64,000 nucleotides of DNA from Nitrobacter winogradskyi (GCF_006539545.1 NZ_BJNF01000025.1:16100-80099); one strand, 5' to 3'. Counted from the stretch's first letter, positions 36,779-46,388 are shown. Notes: generated from the sequence alone by a model not told the origin. A program made the numbers and translations.

Positions 36779-39445
36779 TCATGCCGCCCGGCCAATTTCG
36801 GCGGTCTGCTCCTTCAACGCGGCAATCAGGCCAGGCCGGTCGAATTTGGCGACGTAGTCGTGGAAGCCAGCCTGACGGCCCCGCTCGATCGCGGCCGGAG
36901 AAATCATCGACGACAGCGCGATGATCGGAGTGCCGCTCAAGCGATCATCGGAGCGCACGGTCTCCGCGAACTCGAATCCGTTCATGTCCGGCATTTCGAT
37001 ATCCGTGAGGATCGCGTCGAACTCCTGACCCGAGCGCAGCGCGACGAGACCCTCTTGTGCGTTGGTCGCAAGCCGGACCTGATAGCCCGCGGCCTTGAGG
37101 ACCGGCGCGAGCATGTTGCGGAAGAAGGCGCTGTCATCCACCAGCAGAACCGATCGCGCGGTGGCGGCCGCGCGCATCTCCTTGCGCCTGAACCAGTCGG
37201 AGAAAGCCATCGGCAGGAAATGACCGATGTCGATCACATCCGTCGCCCGGCCCTTGATGATGGCGGAGCCGAGGATACCTGACCTGCTGCTCGCCACCTC
37301 GATGTTCAGACGCTCCTCGACGATGTCGATGATCTCATCGACCACGAGTCCCGCCGCCCGGCCGTCATCAGCGAACACCAGGACCGGCTGCGTCCCGTCC
37401 GTTCCGATCGAAACGCCATCCATCCGTACCAACGGCATGAGCTGCTCGCGATACTGCACCATATGGCGGCCGTCGGAGATCTCGATCTTGGCGACCGCGA
37501 TCTCCTCAAGTCGCGTGACGAGCGCGAGCGGCACGGCCTTGGGCTGATCCGATCCGGCGCGGAACACCAGAAGCGACGTCTGCTCGGCGCCGCCGGCGCG
37601 CGCGGCATTCTCATCGGCGATCTCCTGCTGGGTCACGACCGATGCGCCCAGCGCGTGGGCGATCCCGTTCGGATCGATGATCATGATCACGGCGCCGTCG
37701 CCCAGGATCGTGTTGCCCGAGAACATGCCGATATGCCGCAGCATGGTCGACATCGGCTTGACCACGATTTCCTCGGTATGAAACACGCCGTCCACGACGA
37801 TGCCGAAGGTCTGGTTGCCGACCTGCGTCACCACGATGAAGCCGTTCTCGGGATCGCTGTCCGCGCCATCATCGATCTTCAGAAGCCTCTTCAAGTGCAT
37901 CAACGGCAAAAGCTTGTTGCGCAGCCGCAGCACCGGCGTGTCCCTGATCCGCTCGATACGGTGCTCCGAATTGGCGCGCGCGCGCACCAGCTCGACGACC
38001 GAGAGCTGCGGTATCGCAAAGCGATCGCCCGCAGCCTCGACGATCAGCGCCGACACGATCGCCAGCGTCAGCGGAATCTTGATGATGACGCTCGAACCCT
38101 CGCCGGTCACCGACTTGATGTCGATGGTGCCGCCGATCTGATCGATATTGGTCCGCACCACGTCCATGCCGACGCCGCGTCCGGAGACGCTGGTCACGGC
38201 CGCGGCGGTCGAGAATCCCGGAGCGAAAATGAACTTGTGAATCTGCGCATCGGTCATCTTCTCGATTTCGGCTTCGGTCGCCAGACCGTTCTGGATCGCC
38301 TTGGCCTTGATGCGTTCGGTATCGAGCCCACGGCCGTTGTCCGCGATGCAGATGATGATGTGGCCGCCTTCATGATACGCCGAAAGACGGATCGTGCCCT
38401 GCTCCGGTTTTCCCGCCCTGATGCGCTCCGCCGGTGTTTCCAGGCCATGATCGGCGGAATTCCGCACCATGTGGGTCAGCGGATCCTTGACGAGATCGAG
38501 AACCTGACGGTCGAGCTCGGTATCGGCGCCATGCATCTCGAGTTCGATCTGCTTGCCGAGTTCGCTCGAAAGGTCGCGCACGATTCGCGGAAGTTTCTGC
38601 CAGGCGTTGCCGATCGGCTGCATCCGCGTCTTCATCACCCCTTCCTGCAGTTCGGCGGTGACGTTGGACAACCGTTGCAGCGGCACCTTGAATTCGGTGT
38701 CCTCGTGGCGGCGGCTGATCTCAAGCAACTGATTGCGGGTCAGCACGAGTTCGGACACCATCGTCATCAGGTGCTCAAGCGTATCGACGTTGACGCGAAT
38801 CGACTGGTTGGCGACCCGGTCGCCTTCCGGCATATCCTCCCCTTTCTTCGGAGCAGCCGTTGCCACCAGCTTCGAAGCAGCCGGCGCTGCGGGTGCGGAC
38901 TGCGAAGCGGGCGCGATCGACTCCACCTCCGTCTCGCGGAACGCGCGCTCGAGATCATCAAGCGACACCTCGCCGGGGCGCAGGGGCCGTTCGAGAATCT
39001 GGTAGGTGAGCGTCCCCGCTATCTCACATTCCGGCGTCGCTTCGGGGATGTCGGAAGCCGGCCCGGATGGATCACGCTCGGCCATGCGATGCAGCGCGTC
39101 GATCAGATCGGCGTCGGCTCCCTCCGGCTCCGTCCCGCTCGCTTCGAGCTGGCCCAGGATATCCTTGATGCGATCGATGGTGGACAGGATAAGCGTCACG
39201 GCCTCGCCGGTCACCGCCATGCCGTCGCGAAACTTGCCCATCAGCGTCTCCGCCGCATGAGCGAGCGCCTCTAGCCTCGGCAGGCCCAGAAAACCGCACG
39301 TGCCCTTGATGGTATGGACCAGCCGGAAGATGTTATCCAATATCTTCGCATTGTTCGGGTCCTGCTCGAACCGGACGAGCTGATTGTCGACCGTATCCAG
39401 ACTCTCGTTGGTCTCGGTCAGGAATTCGCAGAGGAGATCATCCAT
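36779..39445 (-). CDS. cheA: Hybrid chemotaxis histidine kinase CheA with C-terminal receiver
   Basis: The 888-residue kinase has an HPt domain near residues 1-105 with the phospho-His in RLVHTIKGTCGFLGL. A short linker follows, then a dimerisation domain and a HATPase domain (NSADHGLETPAERIRAGK, CIADNGRGLD, GRGVGMDVVRTNIDQIGG). After these come two CheW-like domains in tandem (about 495-620 and 640-755) and a C-terminal receiver (about 765-885, LLVDDSAFFRNMLAPVLK, AILTDIEMPDMNG). The ATG at 39445 (MDDLLCEFLTE) has AGAAGG before it. The extra receiver may act as a phosphate sink or modulate kinase output. It is the first gene of cheAWYBR. Confidence 0.96.
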   Translation of the reverse strand: MDDLLCEFLTETNESLDTVDNQLVRFEQDPNNAKILDNIFRLVHTIKGTCGFLGLPRLEALAHAAETLMGKFRDGMAVTGEAVTLILSTIDRIKDILGQLEASGTEPEGADADLIDALHRMAERDPSGPASDIPEATPECEIAGTLTYQILERPLRPGEVSLDDLERAFRETEVESIAPASQSAPAAPAASKLVATAAPKKGEDMPEGDRVANQSIRVNVDTLEHLMTMVSELVLTRNQLLEISRRHEDTEFKVPLQRLSNVTAELQEGVMKTRMQPIGNAWQKLPRIVRDLSSELGKQIELEMHGADTELDRQVLDLVKDPLTHMVRNSADHGLETPAERIRAGKPEQGTIRLSAYHEGGHIIICIADNGRGLDTERIKAKAIQNGLATEAEIEKMTDAQIHKFIFAPGFSTAAAVTSVSGRGVGMDVVRTNIDQIGGTIDIKSVTGEGSSVIIKIPLTLAIVSALIVEAAGDRFAIPQLSVVELVRARANSEHRIERIRDTPVLRLRNKLLPLMHLKRLLKIDDGADSDPENGFIVVTQVGNQTFGIVVDGVFHTEEIVVKPMSTMLRHIGMFSGNTILGDGAVIMIIDPNGIAHALGASVVTQQEIADENAARAGGAEQTSLLVFRAGSDQPKAVPLALVTRLEEIAVAKIEISDGRHMVQYREQLMPLVRMDGVSIGTDGTQPVLVFADDGRAAGLVVDEIIDIVEERLNIEVASSRSGILGSAIIKGRATDVIDIGHFLPMAFSDWFRRKEMRAAATARSVLLVDDSAFFRNMLAPVLKAAGYQVRLATNAQEGLVALRSGQEFDAILTDIEMPDMNGFEFAETVRSDDRLSGTPIIALSSMISPAAIERGRQAGFHDYVAKFDRPGLIAALKEQTAEIGRAA

Positions 39446-39681
39446 AGCCTTCTGGCCTTCGAAACGCCGAGACGCCGCGATCGCGCCTTTCACAGCCGGG
39501 CCAGTTTCAAGGCAAAGCGTTAATATTGGTTGAGCAGATCAAAAAGAACGCGCCAAGCGCGTGTTTCGCGGACGCCATGCCTGGTCCGCGTGAAGGCGAC
39601 GCGCCGAATAACAATCTCAAGCTTCGCTTCTGGTCCCATCAGACGCGAAACGCTCAAGAAACCATTTGTTAACCTGGCCGG

Positions 39682-40341
39682 TCAGTCGAGACCCTGACGG
39701 GCGGTTGCCACGACCTTGTCACCATCGGCGACCAGGGAGACGCTGATGCCGCAGGCCTCGGCCAAAAGACGGGTGTAATAGGGTTGAACGGCGTGGGCAT
39801 CGACCGCGCCAGTCGAACCGGACGCCAGAAGCTCGGCGACGGGCTGCGACACGCGGGCATTCAGCCCGGCGGCGGTGATCTGAAAGCCCATGGTCTCACC
39901 CTCACCGAGCGGGTCGACCGTCAGCACCCCTCCGCGCGGAATCGTCTGCTGCGCAATCACCAGCAGGTTGAGCAGAAGTTTCACCCTGTTCTTCGGCAGC
40001 AGCAGGCGCGGCAGATTCCAGGCCAGCGTGATCTTGCCGTCCTCGAAATGACCCTTCGCGATGTTCTGCGCATCGCCCAGATCGATCTGCGCGCTGGGCG
40101 AGCCCGCCGCCCCAAAAGCGAGACGGCAAAACTGCAGCCGCGCCGACGCGGTTCTGGCGCTCTTGCGAATCAGATCAAGGGCGAATTCGCGATCGTCCGG
40201 CTTTGGATCGTCATCCAGCACCTCAAGTCCGTTGACGATTGCGCCCACGGGGCTAATGAGATCGTGACAGACGCGTGAACAGAGCAACGCCGCGAGTTCG
40301 AGCGCGTCGGGAGCGGGACCGGGAGACGATGTGCCAGACAT
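39682..40341 (-). CDS. chpT: Histidine phosphotransferase ChpT
   Basis: The 219-residue protein begins MSGTSSPGPAPDALELAALL. Its phosphorylatable His is in CSRVCHDLISPVGAIVNGLE, the ChpT hallmark. A degenerate ATPase-like domain follows (ITLAWNLPRLLLPKNRVKLL, RVSQPVAELLASG) that cannot bind ATP. ChpT passes phosphate from the hybrid kinase CckA to CtrA and CpdR. ATG 40341 is chosen on family grounds and a purine-rich site; a much longer open frame to 41178 runs through cysQ on the other strand and is spurious. It is about 240 bases upstream of cheA in the same direction. Confidence 0.93.
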   Translation of the reverse strand: MSGTSSPGPAPDALELAALLCSRVCHDLISPVGAIVNGLEVLDDDPKPDDREFALDLIRKSARTASARLQFCRLAFGAAGSPSAQIDLGDAQNIAKGHFEDGKITLAWNLPRLLLPKNRVKLLLNLLVIAQQTIPRGGVLTVDPLGEGETMGFQITAAGLNARVSQPVAELLASGSTGAVDAHAVQPYYTRLLAEACGISVSLVADGDKVVATARQGLD

Positions 40342-40491
40342 AAAACCTGTTCCTGGGATCTGTTTCGGCAACTCCGCTGCGCGCGGACACGGCGAATCAA
40401 ACGACCTTCGGGGTTTGATACACGGCCTGAGCCTGGGCTGCCACCTTGAGGCGGCCGCCGTCCTGCGGCGGCACGCAAGGAAGCCTCGCAC

Positions 40492-41307
40492 ATGCCGGTG
40501 ATCGACGCTCAATCCGCCGCGACGCTGATGGGGTTGCTCACCGACCTGGTCGCGAAAGCCGGCGTCGCCGTGCTCTCGGTCAATCGCGACCGCATGATGA
40601 CAGGCGGCAAGATCGACGGCTCTCCCGTCACGGACGCGGATCTCGCCGCTGACAACGTGATCGCCGAAGGGCTCGCGCGGCTCTGTCCCGATATTCCGGT
40701 GCTCTCCGAGGAACGGGTGCATCTCGCGACACCGCCTTATTCCGGAAGCCTGTTCGTGATCGATCCGCTGGACGGCACCAAGGAGTTCATCGCCGGCCGC
40801 AACGAATACACCGTGAACCTCGCGATCGTGACGGACGGCATGCCGCTGCTCGGCATCATCGGCGCGCCGGCGCTCGGGTCGATCTGGCGCGGCCTTGTCG
40901 GGCGCGGCGCCGAACGCCTCACGGACGTCTCCGACTCGCGCGCCGGCGTCGCCGAGCCGATCAGGACACGGCCGTTTCCCGGACCAAACTCTCAATGGAT
41001 CGCCGCCGTCAGCCGCTCCCACGCCGACAGCCGGTCGGACGCCTTCATCTCCCGCCGTCCCGGCGCGGTGCGCAAGCCGCTCGGTTCCGCCGTCAAGTTC
41101 TGCCGGATCGCGGAAGGCTGTGCCGATATCTACCCGCGCCTCGCCCCGACCTGCGAATGGGACGTTGCGGCAGGCCACGCTTTGGTCACCGCCGCCGGCG
41201 GCAAGGTCACGGACGAATCGGGTGCGCCGCTACGGTTCGGTGAAGCGCGCGAGGGATTTCTGGTGCCTGGGTTTATCGCCTGGGGCGACCCTTCCGCCGC
41301 GCCTTGA
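40492..41307 (+). CDS. cysQ: 3'(2'),5'-bisphosphate nucleotidase CysQ
   Basis: The 271-residue inositol-monophosphatase-fold enzyme hydrolyses PAP (adenosine 3',5'-bisphosphate) and so supports sulfate assimilation. The metal-binding motifs are PVTDADLAADNVI, LSEERV, VIDPLDGTKEFIAGRNEY and CEWDVAAGHALVTAAGG. The ATG at 40492 has AAGGAAG upstream. It is divergent from chpT and stands alone. An inositol monophosphatase is the alternative, but DPLDGTKEFI is typical for CysQ. Confidence 0.93.
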   Translation: MPVIDAQSAATLMGLLTDLVAKAGVAVLSVNRDRMMTGGKIDGSPVTDADLAADNVIAEGLARLCPDIPVLSEERVHLATPPYSGSLFVIDPLDGTKEFIAGRNEYTVNLAIVTDGMPLLGIIGAPALGSIWRGLVGRGAERLTDVSDSRAGVAEPIRTRPFPGPNSQWIAAVSRSHADSRSDAFISRRPGAVRKPLGSAVKFCRIAEGCADIYPRLAPTCEWDVAAGHALVTAAGGKVTDESGAPLRFGEAREGFLVPGFIAWGDPSAAP

Positions 41308-41331
41308 GGTTCACACGGGCCCGGGCCGGCG

Positions 41332-41838
41332 CTATTGCGCGAGCATCTCCTTCAACGCGGCCCAGCGACGCGTCGCCTCGCGCAGATAACGCGCCGGATC
41401 GGCGGCGAAAGCCGCGCGGGTGTCCTCATGGCCGAACAGGTAAAGCCGCTCGCCGACAATCAACCACAATCGCGCGGTCCCGGCGCGGGTCACGCCCCGG
41501 GCAATATCCACCGGATCGTATCCGCCGAAACGCGGACTATAGACATCGGGGTCGGCGAGGAAAAAAGCGCGGTTGTTGGGGTTGCTGAAGCGCCAGATGA
41601 CGCCATCATGCGACACCTCGAACTCGGAGACGCCTCGTACCGGCCGCGCGTCGGTAAAAAACGCCACGGGATCGAATCCGCCGATCGCGAGCCCCGTATA
41701 CCTGTCGACCACGATCCGTTCGGAGGTGGCGGCCAGGGCCGTCAAATCGAGGCCGGGAAAGGCAAACCCGCCGCCCAGCACGGCGATCACGGCTATTGCA
41801 AGACGCAAGCCATTCCTTTCCTGCCGCCGTGCCGTCAT
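41332..41838 (-). CDS. Exported YHS-domain protein
   Basis: The 168-residue protein has a charged N terminus and a hydrophobic segment GLRLAIAVIAVLGGGFAFPG, a signal peptide or anchor. The YHS-like domain (residues about 40-160) has YTGLAIGGFDPVAFFTDARP, then IWRFSNPNNRAFFLADPDVY and YSPRFGGYDPVDIARG. YHS domains are small modules often associated with metal transport or heavy-metal oxidoreductases. The typical metal-binding cysteines of that family are absent here, so metal binding is not assured. It is divergent from eipA. Confidence 0.75.
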   Translation of the reverse strand: MTARRQERNGLRLAIAVIAVLGGGFAFPGLDLTALAATSERIVVDRYTGLAIGGFDPVAFFTDARPVRGVSEFEVSHDGVIWRFSNPNNRAFFLADPDVYSPRFGGYDPVDIARGVTRAGTARLWLIVGERLYLFGHEDTRAAFAADPARYLREATRRWAALKEMLAQ

Positions 41839-41936
41839 ACTTGATGCCGATAACGCGTGAGTCGGGGGTTGATCGCCGCATCCTACGGACCGCGTGTCAG
41901 CATCCGGTTAAGGACGCGGTGACAGGTTTTGCTACG

Positions 41937-41990
41937 TGGGGTGCTTTTACTGGGGTGCCATACTTGGGGTACTTTCTTGGGGTACTTTTC
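41937..41990 (+). repeat. Four-unit tandem repeat abutting the eipA start codon
   Basis: Units of 14, 14, 13 and 13 bases follow the pattern TGGGGTRC followed by four pyrimidine-rich bases. The last unit ends directly before the ATG at 41991. No standard Shine-Dalgarno sequence is present; each unit offers only GGGG. Confidence 0.8.
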
Positions 41991-42635
41991 ATGATTTTCA
42001 TTTCGCGCCTTGCAGCGGTCGCGCTCGCTGCGGTGATGTTCGCGATTGTGCCGGCTTCCGCCCAGCAATCAGCGCCGTACCAGACGCCACCGGCACAGCC
42101 TTACCAGGCACAGCCGTACCAGGCGCCGCCGGCGCATCGGAACGGCAGTCCCGGCACCTATTCGTCGGATGAACTCCTCAAATCCGGAACCCGGTTCTTC
42201 GGCAACGTCTCACGGGGTCTCGCATCCGTCATCGAGCGTGCGGTGAGCCAGTGGGGCCTGCCGAACGGCTACATCCTGGGCGAGGAAGGCTCGGGGGCCT
42301 TCGTGGCGGGCCTGCGCTACGGCGAGGGCACCCTCTACACCAAGAACGCCGGCGATCTGAAAGTCTATTGGCAGGGACCGTCCGTCGGCTTCGACTGGGG
42401 CGGCGACGGCGCCCGGACCATGACGCTGGTCTATAACCTGCCTGCCACGAACGCGATCTATCAGCGTTTCGTCGGCGTCGACGGTTCCGCCTATATTGTC
42501 GGCGGTTTCGGAATGACGGCGCTGACCGCGAACAACATCGTACTGGTGCCGATCCGCTCGGGTCTCGGGCTGCGGCTCGGCGCCAATGTCGGCTACCTGA
42601 AATATACCCCGCAAGCGACCTGGAACCCGTTCTGA
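41991..42635 (+). CDS. eipA: Envelope integrity protein EipA (DUF1134)
   Basis: The 214-residue periplasmic protein has a signal peptide (MIFISRLAAVALAAVMFAI, cut after ASA). A Pro/Gln/Tyr-rich linker with repeated AQPYQ follows, then the DUF1134 domain. Its landmarks are WGLPNGYILGEEGSGAFVAG, GEGTLYTKNAG and VYWQGPSVGFDWGGDGARTM. In Brucella this family (EipA) protects the envelope and is controlled by CtrA; the function here is by homology. The open frame extends upstream through the tandem repeat, but the signal peptide fixes ATG 41991. Confidence 0.88.
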   Translation: MIFISRLAAVALAAVMFAIVPASAQQSAPYQTPPAQPYQAQPYQAPPAHRNGSPGTYSSDELLKSGTRFFGNVSRGLASVIERAVSQWGLPNGYILGEEGSGAFVAGLRYGEGTLYTKNAGDLKVYWQGPSVGFDWGGDGARTMTLVYNLPATNAIYQRFVGVDGSAYIVGGFGMTALTANNIVLVPIRSGLGLRLGANVGYLKYTPQATWNPF

Positions 42636-42745
42636 TCTCCGTGGCCTGTACTTGATTCGAGGCCGGGCGCTGGCGTTCGGCCGGCCGCCCGTGGCATGGT
42701 AACCAGATCCTTGCCGGGCCTGTCCGGGGTTGTGGAGCGTTGCTC

Positions 42746-44002
42746 ATGGTCGAGCCGATCATGTATCTGGCGATCGGTTTTCTGGTTTCGATGCTGTGCG
42801 GGCTGATGGTCATGCCGCTCGTGCATGATCGCGCCGTCCGCCTCACCGTCAAACGCATGGAAGCCGCCACCCCGATGTCGATGGCTGAGATCCAGGCCGA
42901 CAGGGATCAGTTGCGCGCCGAATTCGCGATGTCGGCGCGACGGCTGGAAATGAAGGTCGACCAGTTCAGGAGAAAGGTCGCCAGCCAGTCCGCTGAACTC
43001 GGCAAAAAGGCCGAAGCCATCAACCGCCTGAAGGTGGAACTCGGCGAGAAGAACGAGAGGATATTCAGCCTGGAAGGACGCGGGAAGACGGTGGGAGAAC
43101 GTCTGCAGTCCGCGGAACAGGAGCTCGCCGCCAGGGCTGAAACGCTGCGGAGCGTGGAGCAGGCGCTCGCCGAGCGGCAGAACGATCTCGGGCGGCTCCG
43201 TCAGGAGTTGTCGGAGCGCTCGGTGACCGCCGAGAGCCGGCAAGCCGAACTGTTCGTGGTGCGCGCCGAGATCGAGCGATTGCAGAGCCGGCTCAACGAG
43301 GTCGAAAACGAACTCGCCTCCACGCAAGCACGGCTTGAGCAACAGCGCGATGAAACGGCAACCGTTGCCCGGGAGCGTGACGACGCGCGCAAACACGTCG
43401 AGAACCTGAGCCAGCGCATCGTCAACATCGACACCCAGTTCATCGACAAAACGAAGGACGCTGAAAGACTCGGCGGCCGGGTCAGAGCACTCGAAACCGA
43501 CCTCGCCGCGCAGGCCAACGCGCTCACCGAGCGAAATGCAAAGAACAGTGAGTTGCGGCGAGCGAAAACCGCCGCGGAGCGCGCCAACAATGAGTTGCGC
43601 GACGAAATTGCGTCGTTGACCGGCGGCAAGTCTCCGCTGATCGATACGCTGCGCAACGAGATGCTGGCGACCGAACGGGCGCTGCGCGCCGCCCACGACG
43701 AGCGAGCCAAATTGCAGCGCGACATCAACGTGCTCCAGCGTCAGACGGAATCCGGCACGGTCGAGCAGATGGAAAACGCGCTGCTGCGCGAGCATATCAA
43801 TGACATCGCCGCCGAGGTCGCAAGGCTCGCGATGACCATCGAGGGGCCGGATTCACCGATCGAAACCATCCTGGCGGCATCAGCTACCGGCTCCGCCAAA
43901 ACCGCCAATGGTTCGGCGGGCGCGATTCCGGTCGGCACGCTGGCCGACCGCATCCGCGCCCTGCAACCTCAGGCCCCCCGCAGCGAGCGGCGGTCGAGCT
44001 AG
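42746..44002 (+). CDS. Membrane-anchored coiled-coil protein of unknown function
   Basis: The 418-residue protein has an N-terminal helix MYLAIGFLVSMLCGLMVMPL followed by about 300 residues of uninterrupted coiled coil with heptads (SAELGKKAEAINRLKVELGE, LQSRLNEVENELAS). It ends with a Ser/Ala/Gly-rich tail. The ATG at 42746 follows GTGGAG. It resembles cell-envelope scaffold proteins with one anchor and a long rod in the cytoplasm. No enzymatic motif is seen, and neighbours give no clear clue. Confidence 0.78.
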   Translation: MVEPIMYLAIGFLVSMLCGLMVMPLVHDRAVRLTVKRMEAATPMSMAEIQADRDQLRAEFAMSARRLEMKVDQFRRKVASQSAELGKKAEAINRLKVELGEKNERIFSLEGRGKTVGERLQSAEQELAARAETLRSVEQALAERQNDLGRLRQELSERSVTAESRQAELFVVRAEIERLQSRLNEVENELASTQARLEQQRDETATVARERDDARKHVENLSQRIVNIDTQFIDKTKDAERLGGRVRALETDLAAQANALTERNAKNSELRRAKTAAERANNELRDEIASLTGGKSPLIDTLRNEMLATERALRAAHDERAKLQRDINVLQRQTESGTVEQMENALLREHINDIAAEVARLAMTIEGPDSPIETILAASATGSAKTANGSAGAIPVGTLADRIRALQPQAPRSERRSS

Positions 44003-44045
44003 AATCCTGCACTGCTTCATGGAACGGTGAAGACGCTTCTTTATG

Positions 44046-44124
44046 TTTGACGCGTTTTCTTAACGCGAGCCGGATTCCATCCTCGGATCAAGCCCGAGGA
44101 CATGCTTCGCTCCGCTTCTGATCG
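44046..44124. repeat. Intergenic repeat element
   Basis: It has tttgacgcgttttcttaacg, then cgagccggattccatcctcg and gaggacatgcttcgctccgc, close to the copies at 19739 and 23374. It abuts the argF stop codon. Confidence 0.75.
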
Positions 44125-45051
44125 CTACCCGCCCGCGCCGAGACACCAGGCCAGAATGCCCTTCTGTGCGTGCAGGCGATTTTCGGCCTCGTCGAACACC
44201 ACCGATTGCGGCCCGTCGATGACCTCGTTGGTGACCTCTTCGCCACGGTGCGCCGGCAGGCAATGCATGAACAGCGCGTCAGGTTTGGCAAGACGCATCA
44301 GTTCCGCATTGACCTGATAGGGCCTGAGCAGATTGTGACGGTGCTCGCCGTCCTTGTCGCCCATCGACACCCAGGTGTCGGTGACGACGCAGTCAGCACC
44401 GCGCACCGCCGCTTCGGGGTCTGTGCCGAGCCTGATCGAGGCCCCGCTCGCCCTGATCCAATCCTTCAGCGGCTTGTTCGGCGCCAGCTCCTGCGGGGTC
44501 GCCACGTTGAGATTGAAGCTGAAGCGCTCCGCCGCATGCACCCACGACGCCAGCACGTTGTTGTCGTCGCCGGTCCACGCCACGGTCCGCCCCGCGATCG
44601 GACCGCGATGCTCCTCGAAGGTCATCACGTCGGCCATCACCTGGCAGGGATGCGAGCGCCGCGTCAGCCCGTTGATGACGGGCACGGTAGCGTGAGCCGC
44701 GAGCTCGGTCAGCGCGTCGTGGCTGAGGATGCGGATCATGATGATATCGACGAAGCGTGACAGAACCTTCGCGGTATCCGCGATGGTCTCACCGCGCCCG
44801 AGTTGCATTTCCGCTCCGGTCAGCATGATCGCCTCGCCGCCAAGCTGGCGCATGCCGACGTCGAACGACACGCGGGTGCGTGTCGAGGGCTTGTCGAAGA
44901 TCATCGCCAGCGTCTTGCCTGCGAGCGGCCTGTCGGCGATCAAACCCTCCCTGCGCCGCTTCTTCATCGCGACGCTGGCGTCGAGGATCGCGCGCAACTC
45001 TCCGGCCGGCATGTCGAGCAGGTCGAGAAAATGTCTCGGCGCTTTGCTCAT
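44125..45051 (-). CDS. argF: Ornithine carbamoyltransferase
   Basis: The 308-residue enzyme makes citrulline from ornithine and carbamoyl phosphate. The carbamoyl-phosphate site is [20 protein letters not shown]. The [18 protein letters not shown] motif, [14 protein letters not shown] and the ornithine loop [18 protein letters not shown] are all intact. Its start overlaps the argD stop by four bases (ATGA), so the two arginine genes are coupled. The ORF ends at the edge of an intergenic repeat. Confidence 0.97.
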   Translation of the reverse strand: MSKAPRHFLDLLDMPAGELRAILDASVAMKKRRREGLIADRPLAGKTLAMIFDKPSTRTRVSFDVGMRQLGGEAIMLTGAEMQLGRGETIADTAKVLSRFVDIIMIRILSHDALTELAAHATVPVINGLTRRSHPCQVMADVMTFEEHRGPIAGRTVAWTGDDNNVLASWVHAAERFSFNLNVATPQELAPNKPLKDWIRASGASIRLGTDPEAAVRGADCVVTDTWVSMGDKDGEHRHNLLRPYQVNAELMRLAKPDALFMHCLPAHRGEEVTNEVIDGPQSVVFDEAENRLHAQKGILAWCLGAGG

Positions 45052-46259
45052 TGCGCGGCTTCCCTGTTGGCGGATGCGCCCGACAGCCTGACGCAGGCCC
45101 GCTCCAGCCGCTGCGCCGCCTCGTTGATCTCCGCCTCGCCGATGATCAGCGGCGGCAGCAAGCGAACGACGTTTTCGCCGGCGCCGACGGTCAGGAGCTT
45201 TTCCTCACGCAACGCGCTGACCAGATCGCCCGACGGAACGACGGCCTTGAGGCCGATCAGAAGCCCCTCGCCGCGCACCTCGCTCAGCACATCGGGATAT
45301 CGATCGACGACCGAGGCCAGCTTCTGTTTCAAGAGCAGCGACATCCTTCGCGTCCGCTCGAAGAAGCCGGGCGCTAGCATCACGTCGAGCACGGCATGAG
45401 CCGCCGCCACCGCCAGCGGATTACCGCCGAAGGTCGAACCGTGCGAGCCCGGAGTCATGCCCGACGCGGCTTCCGCCGTCGCAAGACAGGCGCCGATCGG
45501 AAAGCCGCCGCCGAGCGCTTTCGCCAGCGACATCACGTCCGGCGCGACGCCGATGCGCCTGTAGGCGAACAGATCGCCGGTGCGGCCCATGCCGGTCTGC
45601 ACCTCGTCGAACACCAGCAGCAGTCCGCGCTCGTCGCAAAGCTGGCGCAGCGCCCGGAAGAACGCAGGAGGCGGCTCGCGCACGCCGCCTTCGCCTTGCA
45701 ACGGCTCGATCAGGATGCCGGCGGTCTCGGGACCGATCGCCTTCTTCACGGCTTCGATATCGTCCAGCGGCACCTGGTCAAAGCCGTCAGCGGGCGGCCC
45801 GTATCCTTCGAGGTATTTTTTCGAGCCGGTGGCGGCCAGCATCGCCAGCGTGCGGCCGTGAAAGGCGCCCTCGAAGGTGACAATCCGATAGCGTTCCGGA
45901 TTGCCCCTGCCGGCATGATAACGGCGCACGACCTTGACGGCGCATTCCACCGCCTCGGCGCCGGAATTGGCGAAGAAGGCGAAATCGGCGAAGCTCTGCT
46001 CGCAGAGCCGCGCCGCCAGGCGCTCGCCGTCGGGCGACTTGAACAAGTTCGAGACGTGCCACAGCTTCGCCGCCTGCGCCTGAAGCGCGGCGACGAGATG
46101 CGGGTGGCAATGGCCCAGCGCGTTCACGGCAACGCCGCTCGTGAAATCGAGATAACGTCCGCCGTCCGAGCCGAACAGCCAGGCTCCTTCGCCGCTCTCG
46201 AATGAAAGATCGACCCTTGCGAAAACGGGCAACAGATGAGACGCCGCGGCTGTGGTCAT
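45048..46259 (-). CDS. argD: Acetylornithine aminotransferase
   Basis: This class III PLP aminotransferase acts in arginine (and probably lysine) synthesis. It shows [40 protein letters not shown], the PLP-Asp region [20 protein letters not shown] and the Schiff-base Lys in [23 protein letters not shown] 46259 ([15 protein letters not shown]) gives 403 residues, the usual ArgD length. The longer frame to 46388 runs into the repeats upstream and is rejected. It is followed by argF. Confidence 0.95.
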   Translation of the reverse strand: MTTAAASHLLPVFARVDLSFESGEGAWLFGSDGGRYLDFTSGVAVNALGHCHPHLVAALQAQAAKLWHVSNLFKSPDGERLAARLCEQSFADFAFFANSGAEAVECAVKVVRRYHAGRGNPERYRIVTFEGAFHGRTLAMLAATGSKKYLEGYGPPADGFDQVPLDDIEAVKKAIGPETAGILIEPLQGEGGVREPPPAFFRALRQLCDERGLLLVFDEVQTGMGRTGDLFAYRRIGVAPDVMSLAKALGGGFPIGACLATAEAASGMTPGSHGSTFGGNPLAVAAAHAVLDVMLAPGFFERTRRMSLLLKQKLASVVDRYPDVLSEVRGEGLLIGLKAVVPSGDLVSALREEKLLTVGAGENVVRLLPPLIIGEAEINEAAQRLERACVRLSGASANREAAQ

Positions 46260-46318
46260 GACGGTTTGCCGGTTGGATGGTGGGAGCGGATCGGCCCGAC
46301 TGCACTGTGGCGCGATCA

Positions 46319-46360
46319 ATGAGCTGTCAGCCCCCAAAGATGAACTGTCAGCCCCGAAAA
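46319..46360. repeat. Two adjacent 21-bp direct repeats
   Basis: Units ATGAGCTGTCAGCCCCCAAA-G and ATGAACTGTCAGCCCCGAAA-A match at 18 of 21 bases. They may be an insertion-sequence end of the IS21 type or tandem operator sites for argD. Confidence 0.65.
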
Positions 46361-46366
46361 CGAAAT

Positions 46367-46388
46367 GTGCCGCCTTTCGAGGCGGCAC
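46367..46388 (-). terminator. Strong hairpin upstream of argD
   Basis: GTGCCGCC-TTTCGA-GGCGGCAC forms an 8-bp stem. On the minus strand it is followed by atttcgtttt, so it could end a transcript coming from the gcrA side. Confidence 0.5.

Noticed and set aside
37463..39274. 603-codon plus-strand frame
   Set aside because: It is antisense to cheA, of shadow-like composition.
39540..39660. Another repeat copy upstream of cheA
   Set aside because: Only short matches (cgcgtgtttcgcg, agcttcgcttctgg, catcagacgc) remain; too decayed to list with confidence.
39660..39681. CtrA box upstream of cheA
   Set aside because: TTAA-N7-TTTC has only one intact half and lies over 200 bases from cheA.
40342..41178. 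N-terminal 279-codon extension of the chpT frame
   Set aside because: It reads antisense through cysQ; ChpT homologues start at MSGTSS, which has a ribosome site.
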